A stretch of 64,000 bases of DNA from Paramecium sonneborni (GCA_905182985.1 CAJJDN010000015.1:62001-126000); one strand, 5' to 3'; numbered from the stretch's first letter, positions 41,963 through 53,556 are shown. Notes: generated by a model not told the origin, from the sequence alone. Numbers and translations: made by a program.

Positions 41963-43334
41963 TCATAAAAGCAAATTAGGAAAAGGTTATTCTGCAAATT
42001 TATTTATTTCTTCTTCAATTTTACTTAAAGATATTGCAGAAGATTATAAATAAATTACTCGTTTATCACCTACTTTTATTCCAAAAAACCACATACCAGC
42101 ACTATTTATAATTAAATAAATACTTTCTAATTACATATTGATTAGATTTGTTTAAATTTTCGTAGACTTATTATAGAATTCTAAAATTTTCTGATGATAA
42201 TTTTTAAATATTCAATAATGTTGAAATTTTTGAGGCTAGATTGATTCCATTAAAATATATATATTTTATACTTTCTTATTTTTAATTAATTTCAATAGAC
42301 ATTTCTAATTTATTTGATATTTTTTCAACATTTTTAGACAAAGCAATATTAACTTTCGTCATATTTGAAAAATCTTCAATTATATCAGTTGTTATAAAAA
42401 CAAACATTTGTTTTTCTAAAAATGTAAAGAAATGTTTCTTTTATTAGTTTAAGTAAATAATTTAAGGATTGAAATTAGTATCTTTTGTTAAATATTTAAG
42501 ATTATTAAAATTTAGATATGCCAATTATGATTATTCATATGATAGAAATAATTTTTAGGCTACTTTTTATTCTGAGGTTGACCAAGATAATCCATTACCA
42601 TAATATTGTTCCTTTATTAATAATGCAATTTTATGAGGTATTGTTGAATATATAAAATATCCATTTTAAAATACTAAAAAATCTGTTATTAAAGGTTCTA
42701 TTTATCTTAACATTGTTAACAGATATTAAAGTAATAATAGATTGTTTGCATCATAAGCATATTTATAAGATTGAGTTTAAAAATAAAATAAATTTAGATA
42801 AGAACTTGTTCTTGCATTACATTGAATCCATCTCCATGTATATTAATCTAATTATGATAAATCTAATCCATAAAACAATGAAAAATTATTGATATAATTT
42901 TCAGCTACATTTGTATATAAATGTTTTGATAAACTATAATGAAATTTATTGCATTCGCTAAAAAAGTAATCATCAGGAATAACTTTAACTTTTGGTATTT
43001 TTAAATGAGCTAATGTCATAAAGAGAAAAAGATCATTTCTCATTTAACATATAATGTGTGTCTGAGATTCTAAGTGAATTGTCTAAAATTTCATTTCACA
43101 TTCTTTAAAATCTGATTCCAATTACTATTGCATCATTTATTAATAGAACTAAATTATTTGAAGAAGACAAATATCCCTTCAGCCATTCCAGTTTATAGTC
43201 TTTTTTCTTCGATATTTGCATTTTACGGAAAATAGGAAATTAATTTTGCATCTTATTGATCGTTTTTATATTTTTATTTAGATTACTTATTCAGATGGTT
43301 TTTGAACTTTAGGAACTGCCAAAAGATTAAACAT
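41963..43334 (-). CDS. CCZ1 homologue (Mon1-Ccz1 Rab7 activator subunit)
   Basis: CCZ1 pairs with MON1 to activate Rab7 on endosomes and vacuoles. The N-terminal longin-like part shows LISYFPQNANIEEKRLQTGM then AEGIFVFFKQF, matching the family's ILYYHP...EKxxxxGxxEAIVxFxxxF pattern. The middle has IYSTIPHKIALLIKEQYYGN followed by GLSWSTSEQ, like the family's W/S-E-Q segment. The C-terminus, restored by a 22-nt intron, is AGMWFFGIKVGDKRVIYLQS then LSKIEEEINKF, matching the W/F-V-G-K-K-S...V-I-L...EINEEV ending of CCZ1. Assignment rests on remembered family patterns, so moderate confidence. The first exon (MFNLLAVPKVQKPSE) and one upstream intron are uncertain. Confidence 0.6.
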
Positions 43335-43425
43335 AAATAAAGCTTTCAATTAGAAATCGAATATAGTTGATCCTAATTCATCTATTTAATAATTAATCAA
43401 TCAAATAATATAAAAAAAATGGATA

Positions 43426-44334
43426 TCATTTTATTAACATATTGCATACAGGACAGATAAAAGAATGCTAAATATGATTTATTAAGCATTCGTAATGAAA
43501 TGAATGTTCAATATTACATTCTAATTAAATCATGCATTCTTTTTTCTAAATAGGATATTAACATAATTAACATTTGTTATTAATTTAATCAGAAATCTTT
43601 TACTTTTTGTATAATAACTTTTTGAGTCGATGCCTTTGAAATCTCTTAGTTAATTTCCCTATTGATATTAATATTATGATTATAGGATATAAAATTGGTG
43701 TGATTAATATGTATGAATATTTTATTATATACTTAATATTTCTTTTTATTGAAAATCCCATAAACGTAATCATTAATATTAATTCATCAATCTAAAAATA
43801 GTTTTAATAACAATTAATTATCAATAAGAAAATAACTGAAAGCAAAAGAATAAATTCTAATAAATGTTCGATTGTTTGCATTATTAATTGACTAAATTCT
43901 AACTTAGTCAGTATTTCTGGAAATAATGTTTATTCATTTATGTTGTTGATCTCATTTATTTAAGTATAATTCTCAATTCCAGTCAAATCTTAAAGTTCTT
44001 AGTCTTTTTCTAAATTTTATGTAACATTTTTCCATAGAGCAATGATAATATAGTTTTAATTGATTAAGTTAATTTATGAATAGATTTAGATAGCTTTGAG
44101 TAAGTGTAAAAGGAATAAAGAAATTATCCATATATCATAGTAAAAATTTAATTTTAAATGGTTTTACTCTAAATCATCAAAATTTCCAAGAAATATTACA
44201 AGAATTATAAAACAAAATAGGCAAGAAAACTTGAATTATTTATTGATCTAAATTTTGAAATGAAGTATTTTCTCTTAAAATTGCTAATTCGAGTCTTGTT
44301 TTATCAAATTTAAGGTTGCTAAATCATTTTACAT
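43426..44334 (-). CDS. RING-finger multi-pass membrane protein (putative E3 ubiquitin ligase)
   Basis: A clean intronless frame of 302 codons from MQNDLATLNLIKQDSN to TGA. Hydrophobic segments: FSCLFCFIILVIFLG, WIISLFLLHLL, HLLEFILLLSVIFLLIINCY and YILITPILYPIIIILISIG. A basic linker (KLTKRFQRHRLKK) leads to a C-terminal RING: CQLCQYPIQKKECM, CNIEHSFHYECL and CPVCNML. The ligand set fits a RING-H2-like finger. Such proteins usually ubiquitinate membrane or ER-associated substrates; substrate unknown. It sits 91 bp upstream of the CCZ1-like gene. Confidence 0.75.
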
Positions 44335-44688
44335 GATAAAAATTAATAATTAATTAATTTCTTATATTGAATACCTTTGAAAGATTTGGAGTGATATTCA
44401 ATAGCATTGAACTTTATGAAAATTTACCTTAATCTACATAGATTTCTATTAATTCATTTTCATTATTATATTATCGATAATTAAACATTTAAGATTGCCT
44501 TTTTGTTTACTCTATAGATTCAATATAAGTCTGAATAATAAATTATGAAATATGAATTTACTTAAAGTATGATAGTATTATAACATTTTAACATCTCTTT
44601 AAAGTATTTTACTATATAAAGTCTCTAGAAATTAATTATTAATATTTGTTTTATCTAAGTATTGTAACTATAATAAAAAAGATCATAA
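44335..44688. other. Intergenic, divergent promoters
   Basis: About 350 bp, AT-rich, between divergent genes (RING protein and ODF3-like protein). No gene seen. Confidence 0.5.
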
Positions 44689-45765
44689 ATGAGAAGAGTT
44701 TAATCAGCTGCCCCAAATTTAGGTAAAATAAATAATGATATTTTAGAGTTTTCTATGGAGGATATGTTTAAAATAGCTACAAAATAAACATCTGCTTTTG
44801 GAATAGAAGGATATGAAGTTGCTAAAAAGTATGTAGACCCATTAAAATAAATGGAAGAAAGAAAGTTTTCTGCTTAAAAGAAAGGTTATATATTTGTAAA
44901 TTCTTATTTTAGGTTAAAAAAATTTAGGTTATGTGACAAGAAGAGGACATTATTTAGAAGATCAAAAGAAAATTTATGAAAAATTACCAGCTCCTAATAA
45001 ATATGATATTGTTAAACCTTGGGTTATTTAAGCTCAAACAACTCGTTCTAGATCAGCTCCACCAAAAAGGTTGTTTTATTATTAATTATTAGAACAACTT
45101 TTATTGATTAAATATTTAAAGAAGCAAAATTAAGAGGAGTTCCAGGATCTGGGAAATATAATATTGAAAAACCATTAGATGAAGTATTAAAATAAGTAGA
45201 AGAAGAAAAAAAGAAAAAAATTGAGTATCATAATTATAATGAATTATAAGAGCATTTGAAAGACCAACTTATTTAAATGAAATATAACATTTAGCAGTTA
45301 TCAATCCTGGACCAGGAAATTATAATCCAAGAGTATTATTATATTTTAATTTTTATTAAGCCAATATCAAAAAAATTAAAGAAAAATGAAACTAAACCAG
45401 CTGATTTTATAACAAAGCATAAAGAGTAGGCAAAAAAAAGAGGAAAATCAGCATTACCTGATGTTGGTTCATATAATCCAGAACCTCTTTCATTTACTAC
45501 ATTTAATAAATTATAAGTAAATTCTAAGAAAAAAGAAAAAGTAGATAAACATGTAAATTATTAAAAATTAAGTTAGACTTTTGGAACTGATACAAGATTC
45601 AAAGATCCAAAAAAGAGTAAATCAAAATAAATTTTGTTACCTGGACCTGGTCAATATCCTATGATTGTATAATGGCAAGGCAAAGAACAAGATAAATCAA
45701 AAGCAAAGATCAAAAATTATATGCAATCAACTACAAAGGGAATACAGAGATCTATATATTATTGA
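44689..45765 (+). CDS. SHIPPO/ODF3-type (STPG repeat) protein
   Basis: Starts MRRVQSAAPNLGKINND. Several Pro-Gly-Pro/Gly-x-Tyr repeats: LPAPNKYDIVKP, VPGSGKYNIEKP, INPGPGNYNPR, LPDVGSYNPEP, LPGPGQYPMI. These are the SHIPPO/STPGR repeats found in sperm outer-dense-fibre 3, STPG proteins and microtubule inner proteins of axonemes. Basic linkers (KKEKVDKHVNYQKL) separate them, and the end is STTKGIQRSIYY. At least four short introns interrupt the repeats. A role on ciliary or cortical microtubules is likely from the family. Confidence 0.8.
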
Positions 45766-45847
45766 TATTAAGATTATAATTTTTATATATTTTTTAAATC
45801 TTAATTGAAATTATTAAGTGTGTTTATATTTAACAATTATACTAGAA

Positions 45848-47185
45848 TCATATTTCAAGCTTTTTAAGAGCACTATGAAAATCTTTTATAAAATAAGCTA
45901 AAGTGCAAGTTAATGCATCTATATCCTCATATTTGTCAGGATTAATGACATCAAGGTTTTTATTGATTAATTATAAAATTTAATTTAGATATGATTTCTT
46001 GAATGATCTTGTTTTAGTAGTTTACAAAAATAAAGCTAATATAAAATTTAAATATTTACGAAATTATTTTTCATTATCCTGCAAAAACTTAGATGCTTTA
46101 TCCCAAAAATTTTAATCTTCGATTTAATATTTTTTGAAATCTTCAACTATAACTAGAAAAACATAAATAACATGTTTTATTGATTCAGGAATTTCATTTT
46201 GTTGAATTAGATCACTCACAAAATTCATTTCAATAATCTCAAATGAATCTATAGTCATAGTTTTAAATTCTATAGGTAAAATAATTTCTTCATCTATTAT
46301 TTCTATTTCTTATTAATTTTCAAATTATTAAGAATCAATTCTTTAAATTTAAGTATCAAAATTTTAAGAATATGCCTCACTTTCATCAATATGTTATAAT
46401 GAAACTTATTATTAATCTTTAATAGGTGATGTTTGTATTGATTAATAGTTTTCAGATTGAGTTTCTTCAGCATTATTTAATGAATTTTATTATGAAATTC
46501 CTTCTGATTTTTATCCATAAAATTATGATTTTTAACAATTTTTGGGACTAGAAGCTGCTTTTATTTATTAATCACTAACCAAAGTTAAAGATTATGATGG
46601 ACTTTTTTTTAATCCAATAAGATCTTTTGATGAAGAAGAACGAGATTTTTGTTAACTGTTCAATTTAATAGGTTAAGTATGATTGAGTTATTTTTAAGAT
46701 TCTTAAATTTGAGTTTTTAACTTTTTTGGATCAGGTAAAGCTTTCATTGCTTCTTAATGTTTAATCTAATTATTTTTATTATTTAAAGATTTATCATTAG
46801 ATTAAGTAATATTTTATTAACTATTCTATGATTAAAATTTTGGTTTAGATGTAGATAACTATTTATGATCTTAGATTTTATCTCTATCTTATTCTAATTT
46901 CTTCATTTAACTTTTTATTATAGTAGCATCTGGTTTCTATGCCTAAATTTAATTCTATTACGATGAATACTAAATTGGATTAGTTGTTTAATGTTTCTAA
47001 TCTTTTCTGAAGCATTTTTGTTATTCTGATCCAAATATCTTAGATTCTAATTATTAAATTCTTTCTTATTATTATTCAACTAATTTTTCTAACCTTTCAA
47101 TTTTTTCAGACTATTCTTGAACAATTGATAAAATTGTTGCCTCTATCACTTCCTTTATTTATAACTTAATATCACTATCAGACAT
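45848..47185 (-). CDS. Gln-rich protein with N-terminal coiled coil and helical C-terminal domain
   Basis: An intronless frame of 445 codons. It begins MSDSDIKLQIKEVIEATIL with a short coiled coil (QEQSEKIERLEKLVEQQQER), then a Ser/Gln/Lys-rich low-complexity middle. The compact C-terminal domain of about 130 residues is helical and acidic-to-neutral (FEIIEMNFVSDLIQQNEIPE, YLNFILALFLQTTKTRSF, ALTCTLAYFIKDFHSALKKL). No family recognised. The C-terminal domain looks folded and would be the part to search. Convergent with the ODF3-like gene, 82 bp apart. Confidence 0.65.
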
Positions 47186-47320
47186 TTATATTAGTTATTA
47201 AAATATAAATTATTAACTTTGATAAATTTTATAATATTCTAATATTTGTTTTATATATGATAATCTTATAATATGAATCTTGATTTCAAAGTTTAATAAT
47301 TTTATGTGTAATTATAAAAA

Positions 47321-47773
47321 TCAAGCAGCTGTATAATTTCCTACTTAATGCTCAAGTTCTGCTACTTTTTATGTAGCTGCTATAATCAATTATTAGATTT
47401 GACTTTTTTCTTTTTTTATTTCTGTGATTTAACTTTACAATTTAGAATTCTCATCTTTTTATGTATTAATTGCCTAGTTTAATAGATCAATTACTTATCT
47501 CAAATCCCTAAGCATTGCATCAAGAGTTGGTTAAGTAGTATTCTTAATTTCTTCATTGTTATTTGTTATTCTTTATTTCATCAGATGTAACTCCTATTTT
47601 AATTGATCAATCTCATGCTTGTAACTTTATAACAATTCATTAGATAACTCTGTAACATTCTTTTTATTAATAAAATTATTTACATTAACTAGTAGCAAAT
47701 GATTTTTAGCATTAGTGGCAGCTTCTTAATCTAATTTAGAACTATGGGGCTATTGTTATTAAATTTCAGACAT
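47321..47773 (-). CDS. Small coiled-coil protein
   Basis: Intronless frame of 150 codons from MSEIQQQQPHSSKLDQE to TGA. Most of it is coiled coil (SNELLQSYKHEIDQLKQEL, KKEKSQIQQLIIAATQKVAE) and it ends HQVGNYTAA. No other domain. Size and composition suggest a subunit of a cytoskeletal complex; this is inference. Confidence 0.65.
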
Positions 47774-47910
47774 TTTATTAAAATTATATTGAAAAAAATA
47801 TTTAATCTCAATATACCCATCCACTTAAAAGTAAATAAAGGAAGTTGTTTTCCTTTTTTTAAAAAAAATCCATTATATAATATAAATTTTGTTTTAAATA
47901 TTATTTCATT

Positions 47911-48453
47911 TCACAAGCATATTTAGAACGTTTCAAGTTATTTTTTGCTAGATTATTCCCTTTTGTCTTTTTTTTCTTTCAAATCTTTAAATTCACTTTA
48001 ATCTTTTGCTTAATGATTTCTCTAAGATTTACTTTTTAATTTTTATTTGATTCTTCTATATTTAACTCCATATCTATGTTTTTTGTATTATTTTTCAGTT
48101 TAATAAACTTTATCACAATGATCACATTTTAATGAAACCTTCATCTTTACTGATTTCTAAATGGATTTTCCAATTTTCTATACAATTTTTTCTTAATTTG
48201 ATTTTTGTTCTTCAATAATATTATTTTCTTATGGTATTATCTCAATTTAAAGTTGAGTATTCTTTTTTTCAGGAACTTTAGAAATGGGTTCTTAAATAAT
48301 TGGAAGTTATTATTCAACTTCTACATTTTCAATTTATCCATTATTATTTGATATTTATGATTGAAGTGAATCTATTTATGAGGAAAGATCTGCACATTTT
48401 TCATATAACATCGCTACTGTTTAGAAATGTTAGGTTAATGTAATGTATTTCAT
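47911..48453 (-). CDS. Small protein with a half C2H2-like zinc finger
   Basis: Intronless frame of 180 codons starting MKYITLTQHFQTVAMLYEK. An N-terminal helical part (CADLSSQIDSLQSQI) is followed by a Gln/Glu-rich linker, then a zinc-finger-like CDHCDKVYQTEKQYKKHRY in which the second His of a classical finger is absent. The tail is strongly basic (RRIKQKLKSKSQRNHQ, KEKKDKREQSSKKQ). Nucleic-acid binding is plausible from charge and finger, but unproven. The ATG at 48451-48453 has a second in-frame ATG 14 codons later that could also serve. Confidence 0.6.
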
Positions 48454-48707
48454 TTTATTACAATATTTTAGATGGAATATGATGGCAAAATTTTTATACT
48501 ACTTTTTCCTTAAAATAATTTTCAATATAATTTTAATTGGAATTTGTAAGAGTTAAAATATGATATATAGAAAAGAGAAAATTGTTTAAAAAGGAAAATC
48601 AATTATTAAAAGCTTTTATATATATAAATAATAAAAATGAGATAATAAAAAATATATAAATAATATTTAAAGTTAAAAATTTCAAGGATTATAATTAGGA
48701 GAATAAG

Positions 48708-49667
48708 TCATTTAATTATTTTAAGTTATGATTATACTTCTTTAATTTTAGTAAATTCTGCCTAAACTCTTTTCTTCCATAGATCTTCATTCATTTCTAA
48801 GAGTAATAATTTCTAATCAACTTCATCTTTTAATTTCTCTTCTTTTTCAACTTTGAGCTCTTTAAAAGAGATGAGTTTTTCTTTAATTTAAAGTTATTAT
48901 TCTTTTTCTTTTAATTAATTTGATTTTTCTTACTATACATTAACAATTTTTTTTTCTTAATAAGTAATTCTATTTTTGAGAGATTGAATATTTTCAACCT
49001 CAATTTATAATTATTCTTATAGTATAAGTAATTAAGATTATCTTTCTTTAAGAAGAAGTTTATCTTTTTCAAGTTTTTACCAATCATTTAACAGCTAATT
49101 AAATAAAAAGAGAATATTTACTTATTTTTCTTTTTGTTTGATTTCATTTTCATATGATCTAATATTTTACATAGCTTCTCTTGCTTCTTTTAAATCAAAA
49201 ATCATTTAATTTTGTGATTTCTCTAATCTTTAGATTTCTTCATTTAATGAATCTATCTTTTTTAATTTAAATGCTAATTCTTCTTGAATATCATCTCTTT
49301 CTCTTACAACCTTTTTTAATTAATATTTTAATTCTTCATTTTATTCAATAATTTTGATAAGATCTGATTTAATTCCTTAATTATCTTACAATAATAAATT
49401 CAATTCATTTGATCGTTTATCTAATAAACTTTTAGTAATTTTGAGTTCTTCTCTTAACAATTTGAGATTAGTATTTTCTTGTATACTAAAATAATCAGAT
49501 GTAGATGTTTCATTTAAATGACTTTATTATTTATGAAATGAATCTCTACTTCTTCTAACAACTTCTGTTTATGATGTTTCTAAATAAGAGGAACTCCTTT
49601 TAGGTTCAGTAATTAATTTTTTTTGATGAGTAGATATCATTTTTTTAATGAAGCCTATTCGATCCAT
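48708..49667 (-). CDS. Coiled-coil protein
   Basis: Starts MDRIGFIKKMISTHQKK with a basic Ser-rich head, then an extended coiled coil (NLKLLREELKITKSLLDKRS, IIEQNEELKYQLKKVVRERD, SLNEEIQRLEKSQNQ). A 27-nt intron follows at about 49100-49126 (ending AATTAG), after which the coil resumes (LLNDWQKLEKDKLLLKER) and ends LLLEMNEDLWKKRVQ...KIIK. No other domain. It is divergently transcribed from the S8 gene 101 bp away. Confidence 0.65.
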
Positions 49668-49768
49668 AATCTAATAAGAGTGTACCATATTCTGTTTCAT
49701 AATAATTATATTAAATAAGCATATGTATGTGATTATTTGAAATTAAATAAAATCTTTTTTTATTATTC

Positions 49769-50419
49769 ATGGGTATTTCAAGAGATAGTAGACACAAAAG
49801 AAGACTTACAGGTGGTCGTATGCCAATCCATAAGAAGAAACGAGCATTTGAAAAAGGAAGATAAGCAGCTATGACTAAATTGGTATCTGGAGAAAAAAGA
49901 GTTAGAAGATTAAGAGTTAGAGGTGGAAACTTTAAATTTAGAGCTCTTCGTTTATCAGATGGAAATATCTCTTGGGGTAGTGAAGGTGTTGCAAAAAAAT
50001 CAAAGATTGTTGAAGTTGTTTATCATCCATCAAATAATGAATTAGTCAGAACTAAAACACTTACTAGAGGTGTTATTGTTTAAGTTGATGCTACTCCATT
50101 TAAATAATATTATTTAAAAAAATACAATATCGATTTAGGAGCAAAAAAGACTTAAAAAAAAGTATTTTTTATTCATTTAATTATATAGGATTAACCACCA
50201 CCTTAAGACGTTAAAAAATCTAATTCATTAAAAAAAAAACTTGATGCTAGATTGAAAGAAAGAATTATTGATAATTTAGTTGCTGAATAATTCTAAAATC
50301 AAAGACTTTTAGTCAGAATTACATCAAGACCAGGATAATCAGGTAGAGCTGATGGATATATTCTTGAAGGAAAAGAATTAGAATTTTATATTAAAAAGGT
50401 CGAATAAAAGAAAAAATGA
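49769..50419 (+). CDS. rps8: 40S ribosomal protein eS8
   Basis: Component of the small ribosomal subunit. [19 protein letters not shown], then [34 protein letters not shown] and [20 protein letters not shown] match eS8 throughout. The Gln in KGRQAAMTK and in RPGQSG are encoded by TAA, confirming the code. One intron, 50162-50188 (27 nt, GTATTTTTT...TATAG). Ends VEQKKK. The product is about 207 residues, the family length. The sequence is noticeably less AT-rich than its neighbours, as expected for a highly expressed gene. Confidence 0.97.
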
Positions 50420-50796
50420 GTTTTTCTCTATTCATAGTACATTAGTAATCATGTAATATTTCTTATTTTCCTACAATATATTTAATAATTAATATCCCTA
50501 TTGCTCATCTTTTTTTTTTATCCTATATTTTCATCTCTTTTTTTATATTTAATTCTCTTTATTGCAAATATATTACATCTTCCATAAAACTCCTATCATT
50601 TTTCCAAGTCACTATTTTTTTATATATAATTAGCCTTATTTCATATTAGATAATTTTAAATATTAATTAAATAAATCTAAAAATTCATAATTTACTTTAT
50701 TGATATTTATTTATTTTTTAACAAAAATGAATTATATATTAAATCAACAATATTAAAAATTCTAGTTGTTTTTATTTATTATAGTGGTCTTATATC
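50420..50796. other. Intergenic, convergent 3' ends
   Basis: About 380 bp of AT-rich, pyrimidine-biased sequence between the S8 stop and a convergent small gene. No gene seen. Confidence 0.5.
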
Positions 50797-51144
50797 TCAA
50801 ATTATTAGAAATAATCCAAGTGCTATTAAAAACCATTCTATTTAACTCTTTAAAATATTAGGTTTGATTCGTTAAATATATGGGGTAATTATATATTCTA
50901 TAATAAAATAGACTGACCATTCAAGAAATTCCTATGACTAAATATACTAATATGGATTTTTACCTTAAATGATTATTTAATAAGAATGATAAATTTGGTA
51001 TTGCATCAATTAGAATTCTACCAATTCAATTATATTAGAAGATGGTTTAGAATCCTCAAAATATAAACCATTATAAATCATACTTAAAAATTCCCTTCTA
51101 ATAAAATTTTATTTTAACCATTTGTTCTTAATATATATATTCAT
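50797..51144 (-). CDS. Small tail-anchored or single-pass membrane protein
   Basis: Intronless frame of 115 codons from MNIYIKNKWLKQNFIRRE to TGA. The middle has SKPSSNIIELVEFQLMQYQ and QEFLEWSVYFIIEYIITPYI, and the last segment WFLIALGLFLII is a C-terminal membrane helix, so the protein may be tail-anchored. Family unknown. Divergent from the next small gene, 86 bp apart. Confidence 0.55.
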
Positions 51145-51230
51145 AGATAAATTATAAATTAATTTTATTAAATTCTGATTAAATAAAGTTATTTGATTAT
51201 TTACCTAAACATAACTTAATTTTGCATATA

Positions 51231-51562
51231 ATGGTAAGCACAAATGAATATTGTTCAATATTTATACCTGAATAATCAGATTTAGAAGCTTGGAAAGCAT
51301 TTTAATATTTATTGGATTAAAAAGATACCAAAATTAGTAATAAGTTTTTGATGAAGATTTGGTTACTTTATTTAAATTATAATTAAATAAGGAGAGGTTA
51401 ATAGATCTTGAAAGAAAATAGGCTAATGCAGTATAATAGTTGATATTAATGAATGCAAAAGAGAAAGAGAAAAGTGGTAAGAAAAAATAGAATAAGGTTC
51501 AAATAATTCTGATTATTCAGGTACTTAAAAGGGAATTATTATAAAAATAAATAATCAAATGA
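51231..51562 (+). CDS. Small Lys-rich helical protein
   Basis: MVSTNEYCSIFIPEQSDLEA leads into an acidic-helical start. A 20-nt intron at 51337-51356 (acceptor AAG) joins LLDQKDTKI to NLVTLFKLQLNKERLIDLER and KQANAVQQLILMNAKEKEK. The end is uncertain: one frame stops at 51560-51562, another (GSNNSDYSGTQKG) stays open further. About 100 residues. No family recognised. Confidence 0.45.
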
Positions 51563-52309
51563 TTGAATCTAAATAAGATTTGAATGATTCTTAGCTTTAT
51601 ATTAATTTTTTGATATTTTCTTTAACTTATTATGATTAGTGTTATAAATTTAGTTTTTGTTCTAAAGTGATATTATTTTTCTTTATAATTTAGTATTGTT
51701 TTAATAAAATTGGATATTGCGGAAATGAGTTTGAATTTTCTGAAATCAAATTCATACATTTATTAATTAATCTTAATATTTATTCATTTGTATTTTATTA
51801 AAGTTTTTTCTATTTATTAATAAGGTACTTAAGTGTTTTTGTAGTAATATTTTGAGTTTTATTTTAACATGATATTGAATAGAATTGAGTAGTTTATATA
51901 TTTGAGGATGAGATAGAATTAGATTTATGAATAGCATTATAGCAACCAGAATCAGTATGAAATTTTTATTATTTTTTTGATGTACAAATTTAACTTACTG
52001 ATTTAGTTTTAGATTATCTATGCATTTTAATATATTCTATAAGATTACGTGTTTATTGGTTTCTATGAATTCGAGCATCAATTTAGCTAGATTTAAGAGA
52101 AGTTGAATATTTTTGAATAAATTCTAATTTAGAAATAACAAATTCTCTACTTACCATTGACAATTCTTAAGCCATAGTTTGAATGATGGGAATGAAAATA
52201 TGAAATTCTTGATCAAAAGCAGCACATTAAGTTAATATTGACTGCATATTATTTAACGAACAAATAATAATGAAAGTATGAAACTCACGATTGCGTCATT
52301 ATTATAATA
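51563..52309. other. Intergenic or unresolved 3' exon region
   Basis: About 750 bp with no gene I can support. One plus-strand frame stays open to about 51857 but is low-complexity and hydrophobic; it may be a 3' exon of the preceding small gene or chance. Confidence 0.35.
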
Positions 52310-52995
52310 ATGAAATATTTAGGTTTAGTTTTACTATTAGCAACAGCTTTTTGTTAGAGTAGATTAACAGTAGATGTATATACAGAATCTTTATGTCCTG
52401 ATTGTATGGAGTTTTTATTGAATTCTTTAACAGAGGCAGTTGATACTCAAGATATTGAATAGATGGTACATATGAGAGTAGTACCATATGGAAATGTTAA
52501 GAGGGTATTTAATTAAGCCACTGGAAGATGGTAATTCACATGTTAACATGGAGCTGTAGAATGCTATGGAAATTATATCTAATTATGTGGTTAGAGTATA
52601 CTGGCATAGAAATACCCTACAAATAATGAGATTCTTTAAGTTTAATGGGCTATTTGTATTGATAAAAGAATATTTAAGCCATATACAAATACTCGTTTTG
52701 ATGAAGCAGCAAGTCTTTGTGCAGCTGATTTCGGTATTTCAGGAACTGCTATTAAGGAATGTGCTAATGTATTATTAATTAATATTTTTAGAATGATTAA
52801 GGTTATAAATTACATTTAGCAGCAGCTGAAGAAACAGATGGACTTTAACCAGCACATTAATATGTTCCATGGATAACGACAAATAAGAAACATAGTGTGA
52901 CTGATGAAAATCTTATTTTAGAAGATTTAGTTACTTGGGCATGCAATAATTACAAAGGTGTAAAAATTGATGCTTGCACTACTAGAAGTGCATGA
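52310..52995 (+). CDS. GILT-type thiol reductase
   Basis: Gamma-interferon-inducible lysosomal thiol reductase family: reduces disulfides in the lysosome or phagosome, fitting a bacterivorous ciliate. A signal peptide, MKYLGLVLLLATAFC, precedes LTVDVYTESLCPDCMEF with the CxxC active site. MRVVPYGNVKRV follows, then the family signature CQHGAVECYGNYIQLC, then AADFGISGTAIKECAN. A 23-nt intron GTATTATTAA...TTTTTAG restores NDQGYKLHLAAAEE, and YVPWITTN and VKIDACTTRSA close the protein. Length about 220 residues, normal for the family. Confidence 0.9.
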
Positions 52996-53139
52996 TTAAT
53001 ATAAATAACAAATTAATCATATAATGAAATTTTAGTCTGGTTTTTTTATCTTGTGTTTAGACCTAATCTCTCAATTCTTATATATTACAATAGATTTTTA
53101 AAACATTCTTTTAACTAATCAGTTGTATATGGTAAAACG

Positions 53140-53531
53140 TCATACATCTTTGGAGTATATTCCTTAATTTGAAACATACAGGGTTTTATCACCACTTATT
53201 ATTATTATTACTACCCCAATTCTGGAAGTCTAATCTTTAATGGGTTGATAGATGATCTAGATATTTCAGTTAAAGATCTTTTAGTCTTATCACATTTGGT
53301 TATAATAGCTTTACGTGAATTAGGTTCAACAGAACTATAATTAATATCATAATCAGGTAATGTAGGTAATTGCTTTCCTTTAAGTTTCTCTTAAGATGAT
53401 CCAAAAGCTATTGGAGATTTCAATTTCTTTTTGGTTTTTCTCTATAACCATAAACGACTATAATCTTAAGGTTATCTAACCACAAAAGAATTAAACCTAA
53501 ATTTAACATTAGTGAATTCAGAGTTTTGCAT
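53140..53531 (-). CDS. Small basic protein, unrecognised
   Basis: MQNSEFTNVKF, then a basic Ser/Lys-rich stretch (RKTKKKLKSPIAFGSSQEK, SRSSINPLKIRLPELG). A GTAGTAATAATAATAATAAG block at 53195-53214 is either an intron with AAG acceptor or six Gln-like codons. Spliced, the protein ends GGDKTLYVSNQGIYSKDV at TGA 53140-53142. Unspliced, the frame runs on antisense into the GILT gene without a natural stop, so splicing is favoured. Only 25 bp separate its ATG from the stop of the upstream gene on the same strand. Confidence 0.5.
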
Positions 53532-53556
53532 AATTAATAAATATAAGTATATATTT

